From: Thermodesulfobacteriota bacterium
Lineage (GTDB): Bacteria; Desulfobacterota; WTBG01; CAIYCZ01; CAIRTM01
Assembly: GCA_028278025.1 (NCBI GenBank)
Contig: JANQFE010000073.1
Location: 25,024-89,023, forward strand
Reading direction: 5' to 3'
Length of the DNA stretch: 64,000 nt
The translations under genes were made by a program, and so were the position numbers. Positions within the stretch are counted from its first letter, which is position 1; the number at the start of each line of letters is the position of its first letter. The notes under the pieces are model-generated. The model worked only from the letters and a program-made list of their open reading frames with translations, ran no database searches and had not been told where the DNA came from. Of the stretch, positions 18,533 to 27,684 are shown piece by piece.

Positions 18533-19318
18533 ATGACCGCCCGACATTTTATCCTGAAAGCATATGCTTCTGATCACAGGTTGCGATGGATGCTTGTGCT
18601 TTCTTTCATAATCCATCTTATTATTTTTGTTCTTTTTATGGGAAGACCTCCGGACTCCTCACAAAAAATATTTTTTTCACCGGTATACTCTGTCAGCCTG
18701 GTCGAGATGCCCCCTTCGTCCGCTGGCGGCACAAGAGCAGGGTCTGCCGGAAAACCCGGCATGGCACTATGGCAAGGTCCCAGCGCTGTCAGTTCCCAGG
18801 TCAAATCCATGAGCAAAAGGAGTCATCCGGTACTGACGATCTCTAAAAAAAGCCAGGATACAGCCTCAACGACAAAAACAACCCAGAGCGCATCGCAAGC
18901 CGAGCAGCACGGCACTGGTGGCGCACAGGCAACTCAATCCGGCCCTGCAGGCTCGGGAGTACAAGGCACCACCGGCAGCCCGTATCCCTACGGCAGGGGC
19001 AGACCGGACGCTACAACAGCAGATCTGCGTTTTAACCAGTATTATCAAGCTGTCTGGGGTAAAATAAAAAGTGCCTGGATTCTGCCGAAATATGGCGACA
19101 GCAGGAAAACTCTTGAGGCAATTGTTATTATTAGAATAAATAAAAACGGCAGAATATTAAAAATAGATTTTGAAAAAAAATCAGGAGATGCTAATCTGGA
19201 CCGGTCTGTTATCAGAGCCATCAAGAAAGCTGATCCTCTGCCGCCTCTGCCTGTTGCTTTCAGGGAAAATGTTTTAGAGCTGGGAATCCGGTTTATTCCT
19301 GGTGAGGAATTCTTATAA
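18533..19318 (+). CDS. tolA: TolA/TonB-like protein of the Tol-Pal system
   Basis: This is an inner-membrane anchored energy transducer of 261 residues. One N-terminal membrane helix (about 19-36, WMLVLSFIIHLIIFVLFMG) is followed by a Ser/Gly/Gln/Thr-rich linker (about 55-160) and a C-terminal TonB/TolA-type domain (about 165-260). That domain has FNQYYQAVWGKIKSAWILP and an ILKIDFEKKSGDANLDRSV strand-helix segment. The long alanine-rich helical middle of enterobacterial TolA is absent, so it looks TonB-like, but the position between tolR and tolB sets the role. GAAGGAGACA precedes the ATG. Confidence 0.86.
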   Translation: MTARHFILKAYASDHRLRWMLVLSFIIHLIIFVLFMGRPPDSSQKIFFSPVYSVSLVEMPPSSAGGTRAGSAGKPGMALWQGPSAVSSQVKSMSKRSHPVLTISKKSQDTASTTKTTQSASQAEQHGTGGAQATQSGPAGSGVQGTTGSPYPYGRGRPDATTADLRFNQYYQAVWGKIKSAWILPKYGDSRKTLEAIVIIRINKNGRILKIDFEKKSGDANLDRSVIRAIKKADPLPPLPVAFRENVLELGIRFIPGEEFL

Positions 19319-19322
19319 AATT

Positions 19323-20639
19323 ATGAAAAAATGTTATTTTGTTGCACTTTTGGTGATCCTGGCAATCTGCACCGGCCAGGGAGCCGGCCATGCAAAAGTA
19401 TACATCGATATCTACTCACCGTCTTCTTCCCGCTTGCCCATAGTAATCCCTGCTTTTAAAAATATGGGCTCCCGTTCAGATACCCGCAGCCTCGCAGCGA
19501 ACATGCCCCGGGTTATCAGGGACGATCTTGAATTTTCAGGGTTCTTTAAAATACTTGACCCCGCTGTTCTTGATGAAGCCCTCCTGCGGGGTCTTACCAG
19601 GAACGAAATAAAATGGGACAGTCTTTCAATAATCGGTGCAGAGGCAATCATAACCGGAGGGTTCAGTTACAAAAAAAACAAGAAAATCACTGCTGAACTT
19701 CGCCTGTTTGATGCCGTACAGGGCCGCTTCATTACCGGAAAAAAATATGAGGGTACTGTTGATGATTATAGGCTCATATGTCACAGATTCTCCGATGAGA
19801 TTTTTAAAAAACTTACCGGAGCAGACAGTGTGTTTAATACAAAAATAGCCTATGTAAAAGATATCGGCGCAAAAAAAGATCTGCATATTATGGACTATGA
19901 CGGAAAGAACAGTAAACAAATCACCTGGTATGGCTCCCTGACGCTGTCTCCCGCATGGTCGCCGGATGGTGAAAAGATTGCCTTTACCTCATATAAGAAC
20001 GGTAATCCCGATCTGTATGTTAAGGAGATCTATACCGGCAACGTCAAAAACATTTCACGAAAAAAGGGCATTAACATTGCCCCTTCATGGTCACCGGACG
20101 GTAAAAAAATTGCCTTGACATTAAGCCTGAATAACGGTAATTCTGAAATCTACACAGTAGACCTTACAAGCGGTAAGCTGGTAAGGTTGACACACGACTG
20201 GGCCACAGACGTGTCACCGGCATGGTCGCCGGATGGTAAAAAAATTGCCTTTGTATCAAGTCGTTCAGGAACCCCTCAAATCTATCGCCTTACTTTAAAA
20301 ACAGGAAAAGTAAAACGACTAACATATGAAGGCAATTATAATACATCCCCGGCATGGTCACCCCGCGGAGACCTCATTGCCTATGCGGGGCTGGCCGGAG
20401 GCACATTTAATATCCATGTCGTCAGCAGTGACGGGACCTTTAGCAATCAGACCACATTTGCTGGAGACAATGAAGATCCGGCATGGTCACCTGATGGCCG
20501 TTTTATAACATTCAGCTCCACCAGAACCGGCCGGAAAGAGATTTTCATCATGAGGGCTGACGGCACCGGCCAAAAACAGATTACATCAGGAAGGGGAGAA
20601 AAATCAGACCCGGCATGGTCACCCTTACTTGGAAGATAA
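19323..20639 (+). CDS. tolB: TolB, periplasmic beta-propeller of the Tol-Pal system
   Basis: TolB binds Pal and is pulled by TolA in the periplasm. The 438-residue protein has a signal peptide ending near GHA, an N-terminal alpha/beta domain (about 25-165) and a six-bladed propeller with the repeated pattern PAWSPDGKKIAF, seen at about six positions. The ATG at 19323 lies four bases after the tolA stop. A GTG inside tolA would add seven residues in front of the signal peptide and is less likely. Confidence 0.95.
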   Translation: MKKCYFVALLVILAICTGQGAGHAKVYIDIYSPSSSRLPIVIPAFKNMGSRSDTRSLAANMPRVIRDDLEFSGFFKILDPAVLDEALLRGLTRNEIKWDSLSIIGAEAIITGGFSYKKNKKITAELRLFDAVQGRFITGKKYEGTVDDYRLICHRFSDEIFKKLTGADSVFNTKIAYVKDIGAKKDLHIMDYDGKNSKQITWYGSLTLSPAWSPDGEKIAFTSYKNGNPDLYVKEIYTGNVKNISRKKGINIAPSWSPDGKKIALTLSLNNGNSEIYTVDLTSGKLVRLTHDWATDVSPAWSPDGKKIAFVSSRSGTPQIYRLTLKTGKVKRLTYEGNYNTSPAWSPRGDLIAYAGLAGGTFNIHVVSSDGTFSNQTTFAGDNEDPAWSPDGRFITFSSTRTGRKEIFIMRADGTGQKQITSGRGEKSDPAWSPLLGR

Positions 20640-20665
20640 ATAATTTTTAAATAGGAGGTGAAAAG

Positions 20666-21220
20666 ATGAAACAGTATGTAAAACGGTGCATGAGCATTTT
20701 TTTCATCATTACCCTGGCAAGCTGTCTTGCCTGTGCAAAAAAACAGGTAAAAGATGATACCACCGCAATGCAGCCCCCTGCCGGCACTGCAGCCGAACAG
20801 CCTGAAGCAATGCAGGAGGGTGTGTTGGAAGAATCCGACCTTGGGTCAAAAGAGTTTAAAGAAATCACAGAAGATGAAGCTGAATTAAGAACAGTATTCA
20901 AAGATATTCATTTTGATTTTGATGATTTCTCTTTACGCCCCGATGCAAAGGAAACACTCAATGGTATTGCCGAGTGGCTTTTGAAAAATACTGCGACACA
21001 AATATTGATCGAAGGCCACTGTGACGAACGGGGTACCAATGAATATAACTTGGCACTGGGAGAACGGCGGGCCAAGAGTGCCAAAAAATATTTAGTGCAG
21101 CTCGGTCTTGCACCTAAAAGAATATCAACGATCAGCTACGGTGAGGAAAAGCCCCTAGATCCTGGACATACTGAAGAGGCTTGGGCTAAAAACAGAAGAG
21201 ATCATTTTCTAATCCGATAA
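20666..21220 (+). CDS. pal: Pal, peptidoglycan-associated lipoprotein
   Basis: This outer-membrane lipoprotein anchors the envelope to peptidoglycan. The 184-residue protein has a lipobox (LACA, cysteine at about residue 23), an acidic linker and an OmpA-like domain (about 80-184). That domain has IHFDFDDFSLRPDA and the diaminopimelate-binding stretch IEGHCDERGTNEYNLALGERRA. A GGAGGTG ribosome site precedes the ATG by a short spacer. A strong terminator follows the gene, so tolQRAB-pal may end here for part of the transcripts. Confidence 0.96.
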   Translation: MKQYVKRCMSIFFIITLASCLACAKKQVKDDTTAMQPPAGTAAEQPEAMQEGVLEESDLGSKEFKEITEDEAELRTVFKDIHFDFDDFSLRPDAKETLNGIAEWLLKNTATQILIEGHCDERGTNEYNLALGERRAKSAKKYLVQLGLAPKRISTISYGEEKPLDPGHTEEAWAKNRRDHFLIR

Positions 21221-21228
21221 GAGCTGAA

Positions 21229-21271
21229 GGGGAGTCTTCCCGCATCGCTGCTGGAAAACTCCCCTTTTTTT
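21229..21271 (+). terminator. Rho-independent terminator after pal
   Basis: GGGGAGTCTTCC and GGAAAACTCCCC pair with a 12-base loop and are followed by seven T. The hairpin starts eight bases after the pal stop codon. Confidence 0.88.
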
Positions 21272-21312
21272 GTGCCCCGCATAAAAAAATCAAACGCAGT
21301 TGTAGAAGTGCT

Positions 21313-22053
21313 ATGTATTCTATCTTACTAGCTTTGCTTTTCTTCGCTTCCCTGTTATCAGGTTGCACACTTCATCTGCAAAACCAGCTCGATGAACAAA
21401 AGCAGTACCTGCAACAAATTGATAAGTCCCTGCGAAGATATCAGGCAGATTCTTCCAGCGAGTTTGATAAAATTCGGCGTGAAATTCAAATCATTAAAGG
21501 TACCCTTGACGAAAACTCCCACCATGCTCAACAAGATATTACAGAGCTTAAAGCCAGAATTGACAAGATAATTATTGCACTTAAAAAAAAGCAAGGGCAA
21601 CTCGATCAGCTTCAAAAAAACTACGCTGCTACGGATGCTAAAACAGATACGCCATCTGCGCCCGCGGTTTCAAGCCCGTCAGATGAACAGACCATGTATG
21701 ACCGTGCTTATGGCGATTTTAAGAACGGTCGGTACCAGCAAGCACGCGTTAGATTTGAAAAATTTCTCAAAACATATCCTAAAAGTGATCTTGCAGATAA
21801 TGCGCTGTACTGGATCGGCAACTCTTTTTTTAAGGAAAAAAATTTTAAGGAATCTATTACCGCCTTTGAGGATGTTATTAAAAAATTTCCTCGGGGCAAT
21901 AAAGTTCCCGATGCATATTACCTGCAGGCTCTAGCTTTCTATGAACTGCAGGACCAATTAACAGCTCAGATACTGTTGGAAACAGTGATCCAAAATTTTC
22001 CCGCCTCACAAGCCGCATCCTTAGCCCAAAAAAAACATGCTGAAATAAAATAA
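21313..22053 (+). CDS. cpoB: CpoB/YbgF, Tol-Pal associated TPR protein
   Basis: CpoB coordinates Tol action with peptidoglycan synthesis at the septum in model species. The 246-residue protein has a signal peptide with a lipobox-like LLSGC (cysteine at about residue 18), so it may be a lipoprotein here. A coiled-coil region follows (about 20-100, many Q/L/I/K heptads), then a linker and three TPR-like units (about 125-245) with YDRAYGDFKNGRYQQA and ADNALYWIGNSFFKEKNF. It lies at the end of the tol cluster, the standard place. Confidence 0.92.
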   Translation: MYSILLALLFFASLLSGCTLHLQNQLDEQKQYLQQIDKSLRRYQADSSSEFDKIRREIQIIKGTLDENSHHAQQDITELKARIDKIIIALKKKQGQLDQLQKNYAATDAKTDTPSAPAVSSPSDEQTMYDRAYGDFKNGRYQQARVRFEKFLKTYPKSDLADNALYWIGNSFFKEKNFKESITAFEDVIKKFPRGNKVPDAYYLQALAFYELQDQLTAQILLETVIQNFPASQAASLAQKKHAEIK

Positions 22054-22080
22054 AAAATTTTGAAAGCGGAGCGTGCTCCT

Positions 22081-23232
22081 ATGAAGGTACCACTGTTAGA
22101 TCTGAAATTGCAGTACCAGTCCCTGAAAAATGAAATACTGCCTGCGCTACACGAAATTATGGAAACCCAACAATTTATTTTAGGCCCGCATGTTGCAAAA
22201 ATCGAGGAGGAAATCGCAGGTTACTGTGAAAGCAAACATGCTGTTGGTGTAAGCTCCGGTACAGATGCTCTGCTTATATCCATGATGGCTATTGATGTAG
22301 CATCCGGGGACCGAGTAATAACGACACCGTATACATTTTTTGCTACGGTCGGATCAATATCACGTCTAGGCGCCCTGCCGCTTTTTGTGGACATTGAACC
22401 GGATACGTATACTATTGATCCCCGCAAATTGGATGAACTGCTGGATTCTCTTTCACCCCGGGAAAAGGAAAAAATAAAAGCAATCATCCCGGTACATCTC
22501 TTTGGACAGTGTGCCGATATGGAGCCGGTTTTCCATATAGCCCGGCATAACAATCTGAATGTCATTGAAGATGCTGCCCAAGCTATTGGTTCTACAGGTA
22601 TCATCAATGGAAAGGTTACCAAAGCCTGTTCATTGGGTGATTGCGGTTGTTTGTCATTTTTTCCATCCAAAAATCTCGGGTGCTTTGGAGATGGCGGAAT
22701 GATAACCACAAACAACACCGCACTGGCCGATAAAATACGCTCTTTGCGGGTACATGGACAGGCTGCAAGTTATTACCATACCCACATAGGAATTAATGGC
22801 CGTCTTGATGCTATTCAGGCTGCGGTCCTTCAAGTAAAGTTGCCCCACCTCGACAGCTGGGCACAAAAAAGGCAGGAAAATGCGGCATATTACATAAAGC
22901 TTTTGTCTGAGTCCGGCGTGGACGATTATATCAGCTTACCCTACACCCGCAAGGGTAATACACATGTTTTTAATCAATTTGTCATAAAGGCACACCAGCG
23001 TGATGCCTTAAAGCAGCACCTTGAACAAAATGGGGTTGGATGCGCCATATATTACCCGCTGCCGCTGCATCTCCAGGACTGCTACAGGTTCCTGGGCAAC
23101 AAAACAGGCGACTATCCTGAATCGGAAAGAGCAGCACGTGAGACCCTTGCCCTGCCCGTTTACCCTGAACTCGCCAGGGAGCAAATAGAATATGTGGTGG
23201 AGCAGATAATGAAATTTTATAAAAAGGTGTAA
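22081..23232 (+). CDS. DegT/DnrJ/EryC1/StrS aminotransferase
   Basis: This PLP-dependent sugar aminotransferase of 383 residues has SSGTDALLISMMA (cofactor phosphate, about 58-70), the EDAAQA motif (about 163-168) and the lysine Lys197 in SFFPSKNLGCFGDGG. The pattern is closest to WbpE/ErbS-type enzymes acting on keto-nucleotide sugars. The ATG at 22081 fits the family N-terminus (VPLLDLKLQY); an upstream TTG at 22060 is less likely. It starts 27 bases after cpoB but functionally belongs with the polysaccharide genes further right. The substrate cannot be read from the sequence. Confidence 0.9.
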   Translation: MKVPLLDLKLQYQSLKNEILPALHEIMETQQFILGPHVAKIEEEIAGYCESKHAVGVSSGTDALLISMMAIDVASGDRVITTPYTFFATVGSISRLGALPLFVDIEPDTYTIDPRKLDELLDSLSPREKEKIKAIIPVHLFGQCADMEPVFHIARHNNLNVIEDAAQAIGSTGIINGKVTKACSLGDCGCLSFFPSKNLGCFGDGGMITTNNTALADKIRSLRVHGQAASYYHTHIGINGRLDAIQAAVLQVKLPHLDSWAQKRQENAAYYIKLLSESGVDDYISLPYTRKGNTHVFNQFVIKAHQRDALKQHLEQNGVGCAIYYPLPLHLQDCYRFLGNKTGDYPESERAARETLALPVYPELAREQIEYVVEQIMKFYKKV

Positions 23233-23278
23233 TGTGTTTTGCTGTGGCAGGATACATTCCCCTGTTACCGATTCATGC

Positions 23279-23659
23279 TTATTGTTTTTTATACTCTGCA
23301 GTAATCATGGTCGTAATACCACCGCGTGGGGTCCATTTGGAAACCAATTGCATAAAACGGGGTGAACATGCCGCTACCAGATCATTAAGAATCTTATTGG
23401 TTATATCCTCGTAAAAGATACCTTCATTACGATACTGCTGTAAATAAAACTTCAGGCTTTTAAGCTCAATACATGTTTTGTCAGGAATATAGGTGATATG
23501 TATTGTTGCAAAATCCGGCTGACCTGTTTTGGGGCATACAGATGTAAACTCAGGTGATTCGATATCAATGTGGTAATCACGTTGCGGCTGAGGATTTGGA
23601 AAAACCTCGAGCAAAGGAACGTTTGTTTTTATTACAACAGGCTTCTTTTTTTTCGGCAT
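23279..23659 (-). CDS. queF: NADPH-dependent 7-cyano-7-deazaguanine reductase
   Basis: It reduces preQ0 to preQ1 in queuosine synthesis. The 126-residue, type I (unimodular) QueF has the catalytic cysteine in [14 protein letters not shown] (Cys42, with Asp49) and the family signature ELKSLK (65-70) followed by [10 protein letters not shown]. It is 17 bases downstream of the CBS protein gene on the same strand and convergent with the DegT gene. No preQ1 riboswitch was recognised upstream. Other queuosine genes are not in the window. Confidence 0.96.
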   Translation of the reverse strand: MPKKKKPVVIKTNVPLLEVFPNPQPQRDYHIDIESPEFTSVCPKTGQPDFATIHITYIPDKTCIELKSLKFYLQQYRNEGIFYEDITNKILNDLVAACSPRFMQLVSKWTPRGGITTMITAEYKKQ

Positions 23660-23676
23660 AGTAAGGAATACTCTCT

Positions 23677-24282
23677 CTATTCAATAACTGAGACTACCTC
23701 ATATCCTTTGGCTGCTATGGATTCAGCTATCTGATCCACATCACATTTTTTTAAACGGAAAAAGTAGAATTTCTTGTCCCTGTCAGCCGCGTCACCCATG
23801 CCGACACTTATAATATCACCGCCATTCTGCTTTATAATCCGTGAAACTTCTTCAAAAGCCTCCGGGTTCTCACCCAGTATCACATCAATTCTGGAACTTG
23901 CCTGCAAAACACCCATAATCTGAATAAATGCCGCCAGGATATCGCCAACCGTTATGATACCAACCAGTTTGCCATCCTCCAGTACGGGCAGTCCACCCAA
24001 TTTATAATGATAGATAAGTTTGGCCGCCTCTTCCAGGTTTTCTTCAGGGCCTATAGTTATTGGATCTTTATTCATAACCTCTTCGATCTTTATTTCATTT
24101 CCGCCGGGTAAAAGAAGCACTTGTCTGATATCTGATTCCGAGACAAACCCCACAAACTCCTCGCCATCCACCACTAATAAATGACGGATATCGTTTTGAT
24201 GCAGTAAGTTTAATGCATCCAGGACATTTGCCCGGGGGCTGATGGTAATAAGCTTACGGGCCATTCTTCTTTTGATCTTCAC
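23677..24282 (-). CDS. Tandem CBS protein with ACT-like C-terminus (AcuB type)
   Basis: The 201-residue cytosolic protein has two CBS motifs (about 8-60 and 68-125; [23 protein letters not shown] and [24 protein letters not shown]). A C-terminal ACT-like domain follows (about 130-201, [22 protein letters not shown] then VVSVIE). The layout matches AcuB-like regulators that sense adenosine ligands. Binding partner and target are unknown. It is the first gene of a two-gene unit with queF and diverges from the amidase gene. Confidence 0.85.
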   Translation of the reverse strand: MKIKRRMARKLITISPRANVLDALNLLHQNDIRHLLVVDGEEFVGFVSESDIRQVLLLPGGNEIKIEEVMNKDPITIGPEENLEEAAKLIYHYKLGGLPVLEDGKLVGIITVGDILAAFIQIMGVLQASSRIDVILGENPEAFEEVSRIIKQNGGDIISVGMGDAADRDKKFYFFRLKKCDVDQIAESIAAKGYEVVSVIE

Positions 24283-24433
24283 AGCATGCTCCTTTACATA
24301 AAATTATCTCATATTTCAGGGTCACTACCATCTTATATTCATTTTACATCCATGTCAAATGCTTAAAGAGACCAAACAGCAGCGCACAAAAAACATTTCT
24401 TTTTTTTTACAGAAGATATATTATACTGCACAT

Positions 24434-26443
24434 ATGAATATAAAAAACGTTGCTATTATCACACTACTTATTCTTGCAGCATGTCTGCAGGGCTGCCTGC
24501 GATCAGCGCTGCCGCCACTGTCTCCCCTTGACCTGTCTCTGCTTGATACAAGTCCATTGAAGGAAAAAATAATAATTATTGATCCAGGCCATGGAGGCAT
24601 AGAACATGGGGCTGTCGGTATTAAAGGTTTAAGGGAGTCCGAGGTAAATCTGGGAGTTGCTCTGCATTTGTGGGGCCTGCTCAAACGTGCCGGAGCGCAT
24701 CCTATCCTTACCCGTACTGCTGATACAAGCGTGTTGCCCGGCAAAGAATTTATCCTTAAACAAGATTTAGAAAAACGCTCCTATATCAGCAATACCAATA
24801 ACGCTGATCTGTTTATCAGTATTCATCACAACTCTGCCACAAACAGCAGAAAGAAAAATCATATGATGATATTTTACAAAATATCTGACCCCTGGAGGTC
24901 ACGTGACATAGCCCGTGAAGTGCTCAATTCGCTTAAACAGACCTTACAAACTGAAACAGCCTATGTGCTTCCGGGCAATTACCACGTGCTGCGCAACACA
25001 GCAGCCCCGGCAATTTTAGGGGAGGCATCTTTTATGACTAATAAAAAAAATGAGGCTTTGCTGTCGTTTACTAGAACACTCGCTCAAGAAGCCGAAGCCT
25101 ACTTTGTGGGAATATTAAACTATTACCGCAAAGGTGTGCCGGTTATAACTGATACATATCCCGATAACGCCAGCCTGACAACCCCGCAACCCCGCATTAC
25201 GCTGTACATTCACCCAGGATATACCTCTGCCTCAATTGACCAATCCTCAATTGGGATCATGCTGGACGGTGCCCCGGTTACAGATTTTTCTTTTAGTAAA
25301 GACGGCCTAGTGAGCTTTAGACCTGAGACCCCTTTGTCAAACAACCGGCATCAGTACTGCATCACAGCCCGTAATACGGCCGGCAATGCTGCAGCTCAAA
25401 AATGTGTTTCGTTCTCTGTGGCACTGCCGCCTCGTCATATATCAGCTACACCTTTGTTCCCGGAAATACCTGCTGATGGAATGGTTACGACCCCGGTAGA
25501 TATCGAAGTCCTTGACGAGCTGCAACGCCCGGTTATTGACGGAACCGAAGTGCATGTTTCCTCTACAGCCGGTAGTGTGTTAGATCCGGTATTGACAACA
25601 CAAGAAGGCACGGTGCGCGCGATACTTGTTTCAGGTGAAACCAAACAAAAAGCTATCGTAACCGTTACATCCGGTGCAATACGTACCCAATGTACTGTTT
25701 TGTTTAAAAACCCCCAAAAATCACTTTTTATGGCAACCATACGAGACTCCTCCGGCAAACCGGTTGCAGAAGCAACCCTTATGAGAAATGACCGGCCGGT
25801 TGCGCTTTCAGATTCTGAAGGATTTATTTACGATAGCCTTGATACTGAAGAAAAGATAGCCTATAGCCTTTCAAAAAAGGGATATCTGCCCCTGAGCTTG
25901 TCACCGGAACTTGCAACCGGAACAATAACAGTTGAAAACCTGCTGCTTAAACCGATAGACAACGGTGTTTTTTTTAACCGGACTGTCATCCTTGATCCGG
26001 CCGGTTCATTACCGGAATCACTATCGATACTGACCGAACTGAAAAACATGATTGAGCGTGCCGGAGGTAACGCGATCCTCACCTGGTCGAAACCGCCTGC
26101 TCCCTCAGTACACAACAGGGTAAGGCAGGCAGCAAAAGCACAGGCAGACATATTTTTGGCAGTTAAGATTACCAAAAAAAGATCGTCGATAGGATATTAT
26201 GGGAAAAGTATCCGGGGCAAACAGCTTGCATCACTGATTGTTGACAATCTGGCTGAACGCGCAGTGTGTAAAAAGAGTAGATGCAGGCTGGTAGCATCAA
26301 TACATTATGTGGTTATTCACACTTCTATGCCTGCTGTCAGAGTATTACTGCCTTCACCAGCAGCCGAATCATATAGTGCCGTAGCTCAAAGCATATATGC
26401 TGCCTTAAGAGATATGTTTAAAAATACAGCCCCTGAAAGTTAA
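24434..26443 (+). CDS. N-acetylmuramoyl-L-alanine amidase lipoprotein with a second, degenerate amidase-like domain
   Basis: From the ATG at 24434 the protein has 669 residues and a lipobox (LQGC, Cys21). The Amidase_3 domain (about 45-232) has DPGHGG (His53), Glu70, SIHHNS (His131) and the catalytic glutamate in GEASFM (Glu197), so a zinc amidase cleaving peptidoglycan stems is expected. A beta-strand region (about 250-330), an invasin/Big-1-like domain (about 335-425) and a carboxypeptidase-regulatory-like domain (about 432-505) follow. The C-terminus (about 512-665) mimics the amidase again (VILDPAG, ADIFLAVK, VIHTSMPAVRVLL) but lacks the histidine and glutamate ligands. A longer frame from 24359 would put 25 residues before the signal peptide. 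Confidence 0.86.
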   Translation: MNIKNVAIITLLILAACLQGCLRSALPPLSPLDLSLLDTSPLKEKIIIIDPGHGGIEHGAVGIKGLRESEVNLGVALHLWGLLKRAGAHPILTRTADTSVLPGKEFILKQDLEKRSYISNTNNADLFISIHHNSATNSRKKNHMMIFYKISDPWRSRDIAREVLNSLKQTLQTETAYVLPGNYHVLRNTAAPAILGEASFMTNKKNEALLSFTRTLAQEAEAYFVGILNYYRKGVPVITDTYPDNASLTTPQPRITLYIHPGYTSASIDQSSIGIMLDGAPVTDFSFSKDGLVSFRPETPLSNNRHQYCITARNTAGNAAAQKCVSFSVALPPRHISATPLFPEIPADGMVTTPVDIEVLDELQRPVIDGTEVHVSSTAGSVLDPVLTTQEGTVRAILVSGETKQKAIVTVTSGAIRTQCTVLFKNPQKSLFMATIRDSSGKPVAEATLMRNDRPVALSDSEGFIYDSLDTEEKIAYSLSKKGYLPLSLSPELATGTITVENLLLKPIDNGVFFNRTVILDPAGSLPESLSILTELKNMIERAGGNAILTWSKPPAPSVHNRVRQAAKAQADIFLAVKITKKRSSIGYYGKSIRGKQLASLIVDNLAERAVCKKSRCRLVASIHYVVIHTSMPAVRVLLPSPAAESYSAVAQSIYAALRDMFKNTAPES

Positions 26444-26498
26444 CAAAGCCGCCGGCGACATCCCGGCTTCAATTTCTCAAAGGCTTAATAAAAAAGAG

Positions 26499-27365
26499 TT
26501 ATTGCACCTGCTTTAAAAGGCTTGCGCATACATAAAGAAAATTCTTTAAGAAAAACGGTGAAAGTGTTTGAGCTTTTTTGAGATAACATCTGCCTTCGGC
26601 TACATTACCTGCCGTGAGATAATGCCGACCGATATAGTGACAGGTATCTGCAATTCTTCGATTATATATTTTGAGGGGAATTTTTTCCCGCAAATACTCT
26701 TTCTCCAGAACCTTTAACCTGAAAAGGCGACCGGCAAGGCTGTCGGTGCTTATGCCTTCTGGGTTGTCGACATAGACTGCCAATGATTCGTTTATAAAAC
26801 CGACACTGTACTGTGCAGCAATACGCAACCACAAATCATATTCTTCACACTCCCGCAGCTCTTCATCGAAAAGGCCCACCTTTTCAAAGCACGCTTTCTT
26901 TATTACAACTGAGGATGTCCGGATAAAGTTTTTAATGAACAGATCTGTAAGAACCCGACCTGATTTGCCCGGCCTATTTTTTTCCCTGAAGCTGCCGTCA
27001 AGCCGCACCGAGGCACAGCACGAGGCAACAAGACCGTATTCCCTGTGCTCATGGAAAAGTGCCATCTGGCGCTCCAGCTTCTCGGGCCGCCAGTAATCAT
27101 CTGAATCAAGAAAGGCTATATAGGATCCGCAACTTTTTTTAATACCTGCATTGCGGGCACCGGCAATGCCCTTATTGCGCTGATAAAAATAATGAACTTT
27201 CTCGCCATACGCCTGAACAACATCACGGGTATTGTCAGTGGATCCATCATCGATAACCACAACTTCAAAATGCTGGTACGTCTGCGCCATTACGGAATCA
27301 AGCGCTTTGGTAATAAATGTCTCGCGGTTATACGTTGGAATAACAATGCTGACTGTATCTGCCAT
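26499..27365 (-). CDS. Family 2 glycosyltransferase
   Basis: This GT-A fold enzyme of about 288 residues starts MADTVSIVIPTYNRE, the standard family 2 N-terminus. It has VVIDDGSTDNT (about 38-48), the GIAGARNAG segment and the DSDD metal-binding motif in FLDSDDYWRPE. The C-terminal part carries EEYDLWLRIA, the usual acceptor-side ED-like motif. The frame could begin 48 bases earlier, but the start at 27365 removes a non-homologous extension. It adds a sugar to a polysaccharide or lipid carrier; donor and acceptor are unknown. It is the leftmost minus-strand member of the glycan locus. Confidence 0.9.
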   Translation of the reverse strand: MADTVSIVIPTYNRETFITKALDSVMAQTYQHFEVVVIDDGSTDNTRDVVQAYGEKVHYFYQRNKGIAGARNAGIKKSCGSYIAFLDSDDYWRPEKLERQMALFHEHREYGLVASCCASVRLDGSFREKNRPGKSGRVLTDLFIKNFIRTSSVVIKKACFEKVGLFDEELRECEEYDLWLRIAAQYSVGFINESLAVYVDNPEGISTDSLAGRLFRLKVLEKEYLREKIPLKIYNRRIADTCHYIGRHYLTAGNVAEGRCYLKKAQTLSPFFLKNFLYVCASLLKQVQ

Positions 27366-27684
27366 GGGTATCCATAAAAAATTCACTATTATGCCGGTTG
27401 CCACTATGGCCATTCAGAATGCCACTTTATCAAAAATTAAACAGATATACAATCCCCGTTAACCGAAGGGCCCGTTTATGACCGGCAGGCTATATTTTTA
27501 ATAAAAACAACAATAAAATATAATAAAATATTTTTAATATATGATAATATCAAACAATAAATAAAAAATTGCTCACTTAATTTATTATCTATTTTATATG
27601 TAAATATTTAAATCTATTTGTTTGACAAAAAAGTATATTTTTGATAAAATTCTAATTTAATAGAGGTAAAATACAAAATATATT
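27366..27684. other. AT-rich divergent promoter region
   Basis: No gene is supported. The sequence is strongly AT-rich, especially 27500-27670, and contains the promoter listed separately for the dehydratase gene. A promoter for the leftward glycosyltransferase must also lie here but no clear hexamers were seen. Confidence 0.6.
27622..27650 (+). promoter_or_regulatory. Sigma70-type promoter of the nucleotide-sugar dehydratase
   Basis: A perfect TTGACA (27622-27627) and TAAAAT (27645-27650) are spaced by exactly 17 bases, 34 bases before the start codon of the dehydratase gene. This is the best promoter match noticed in the window. Confidence 0.7.
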
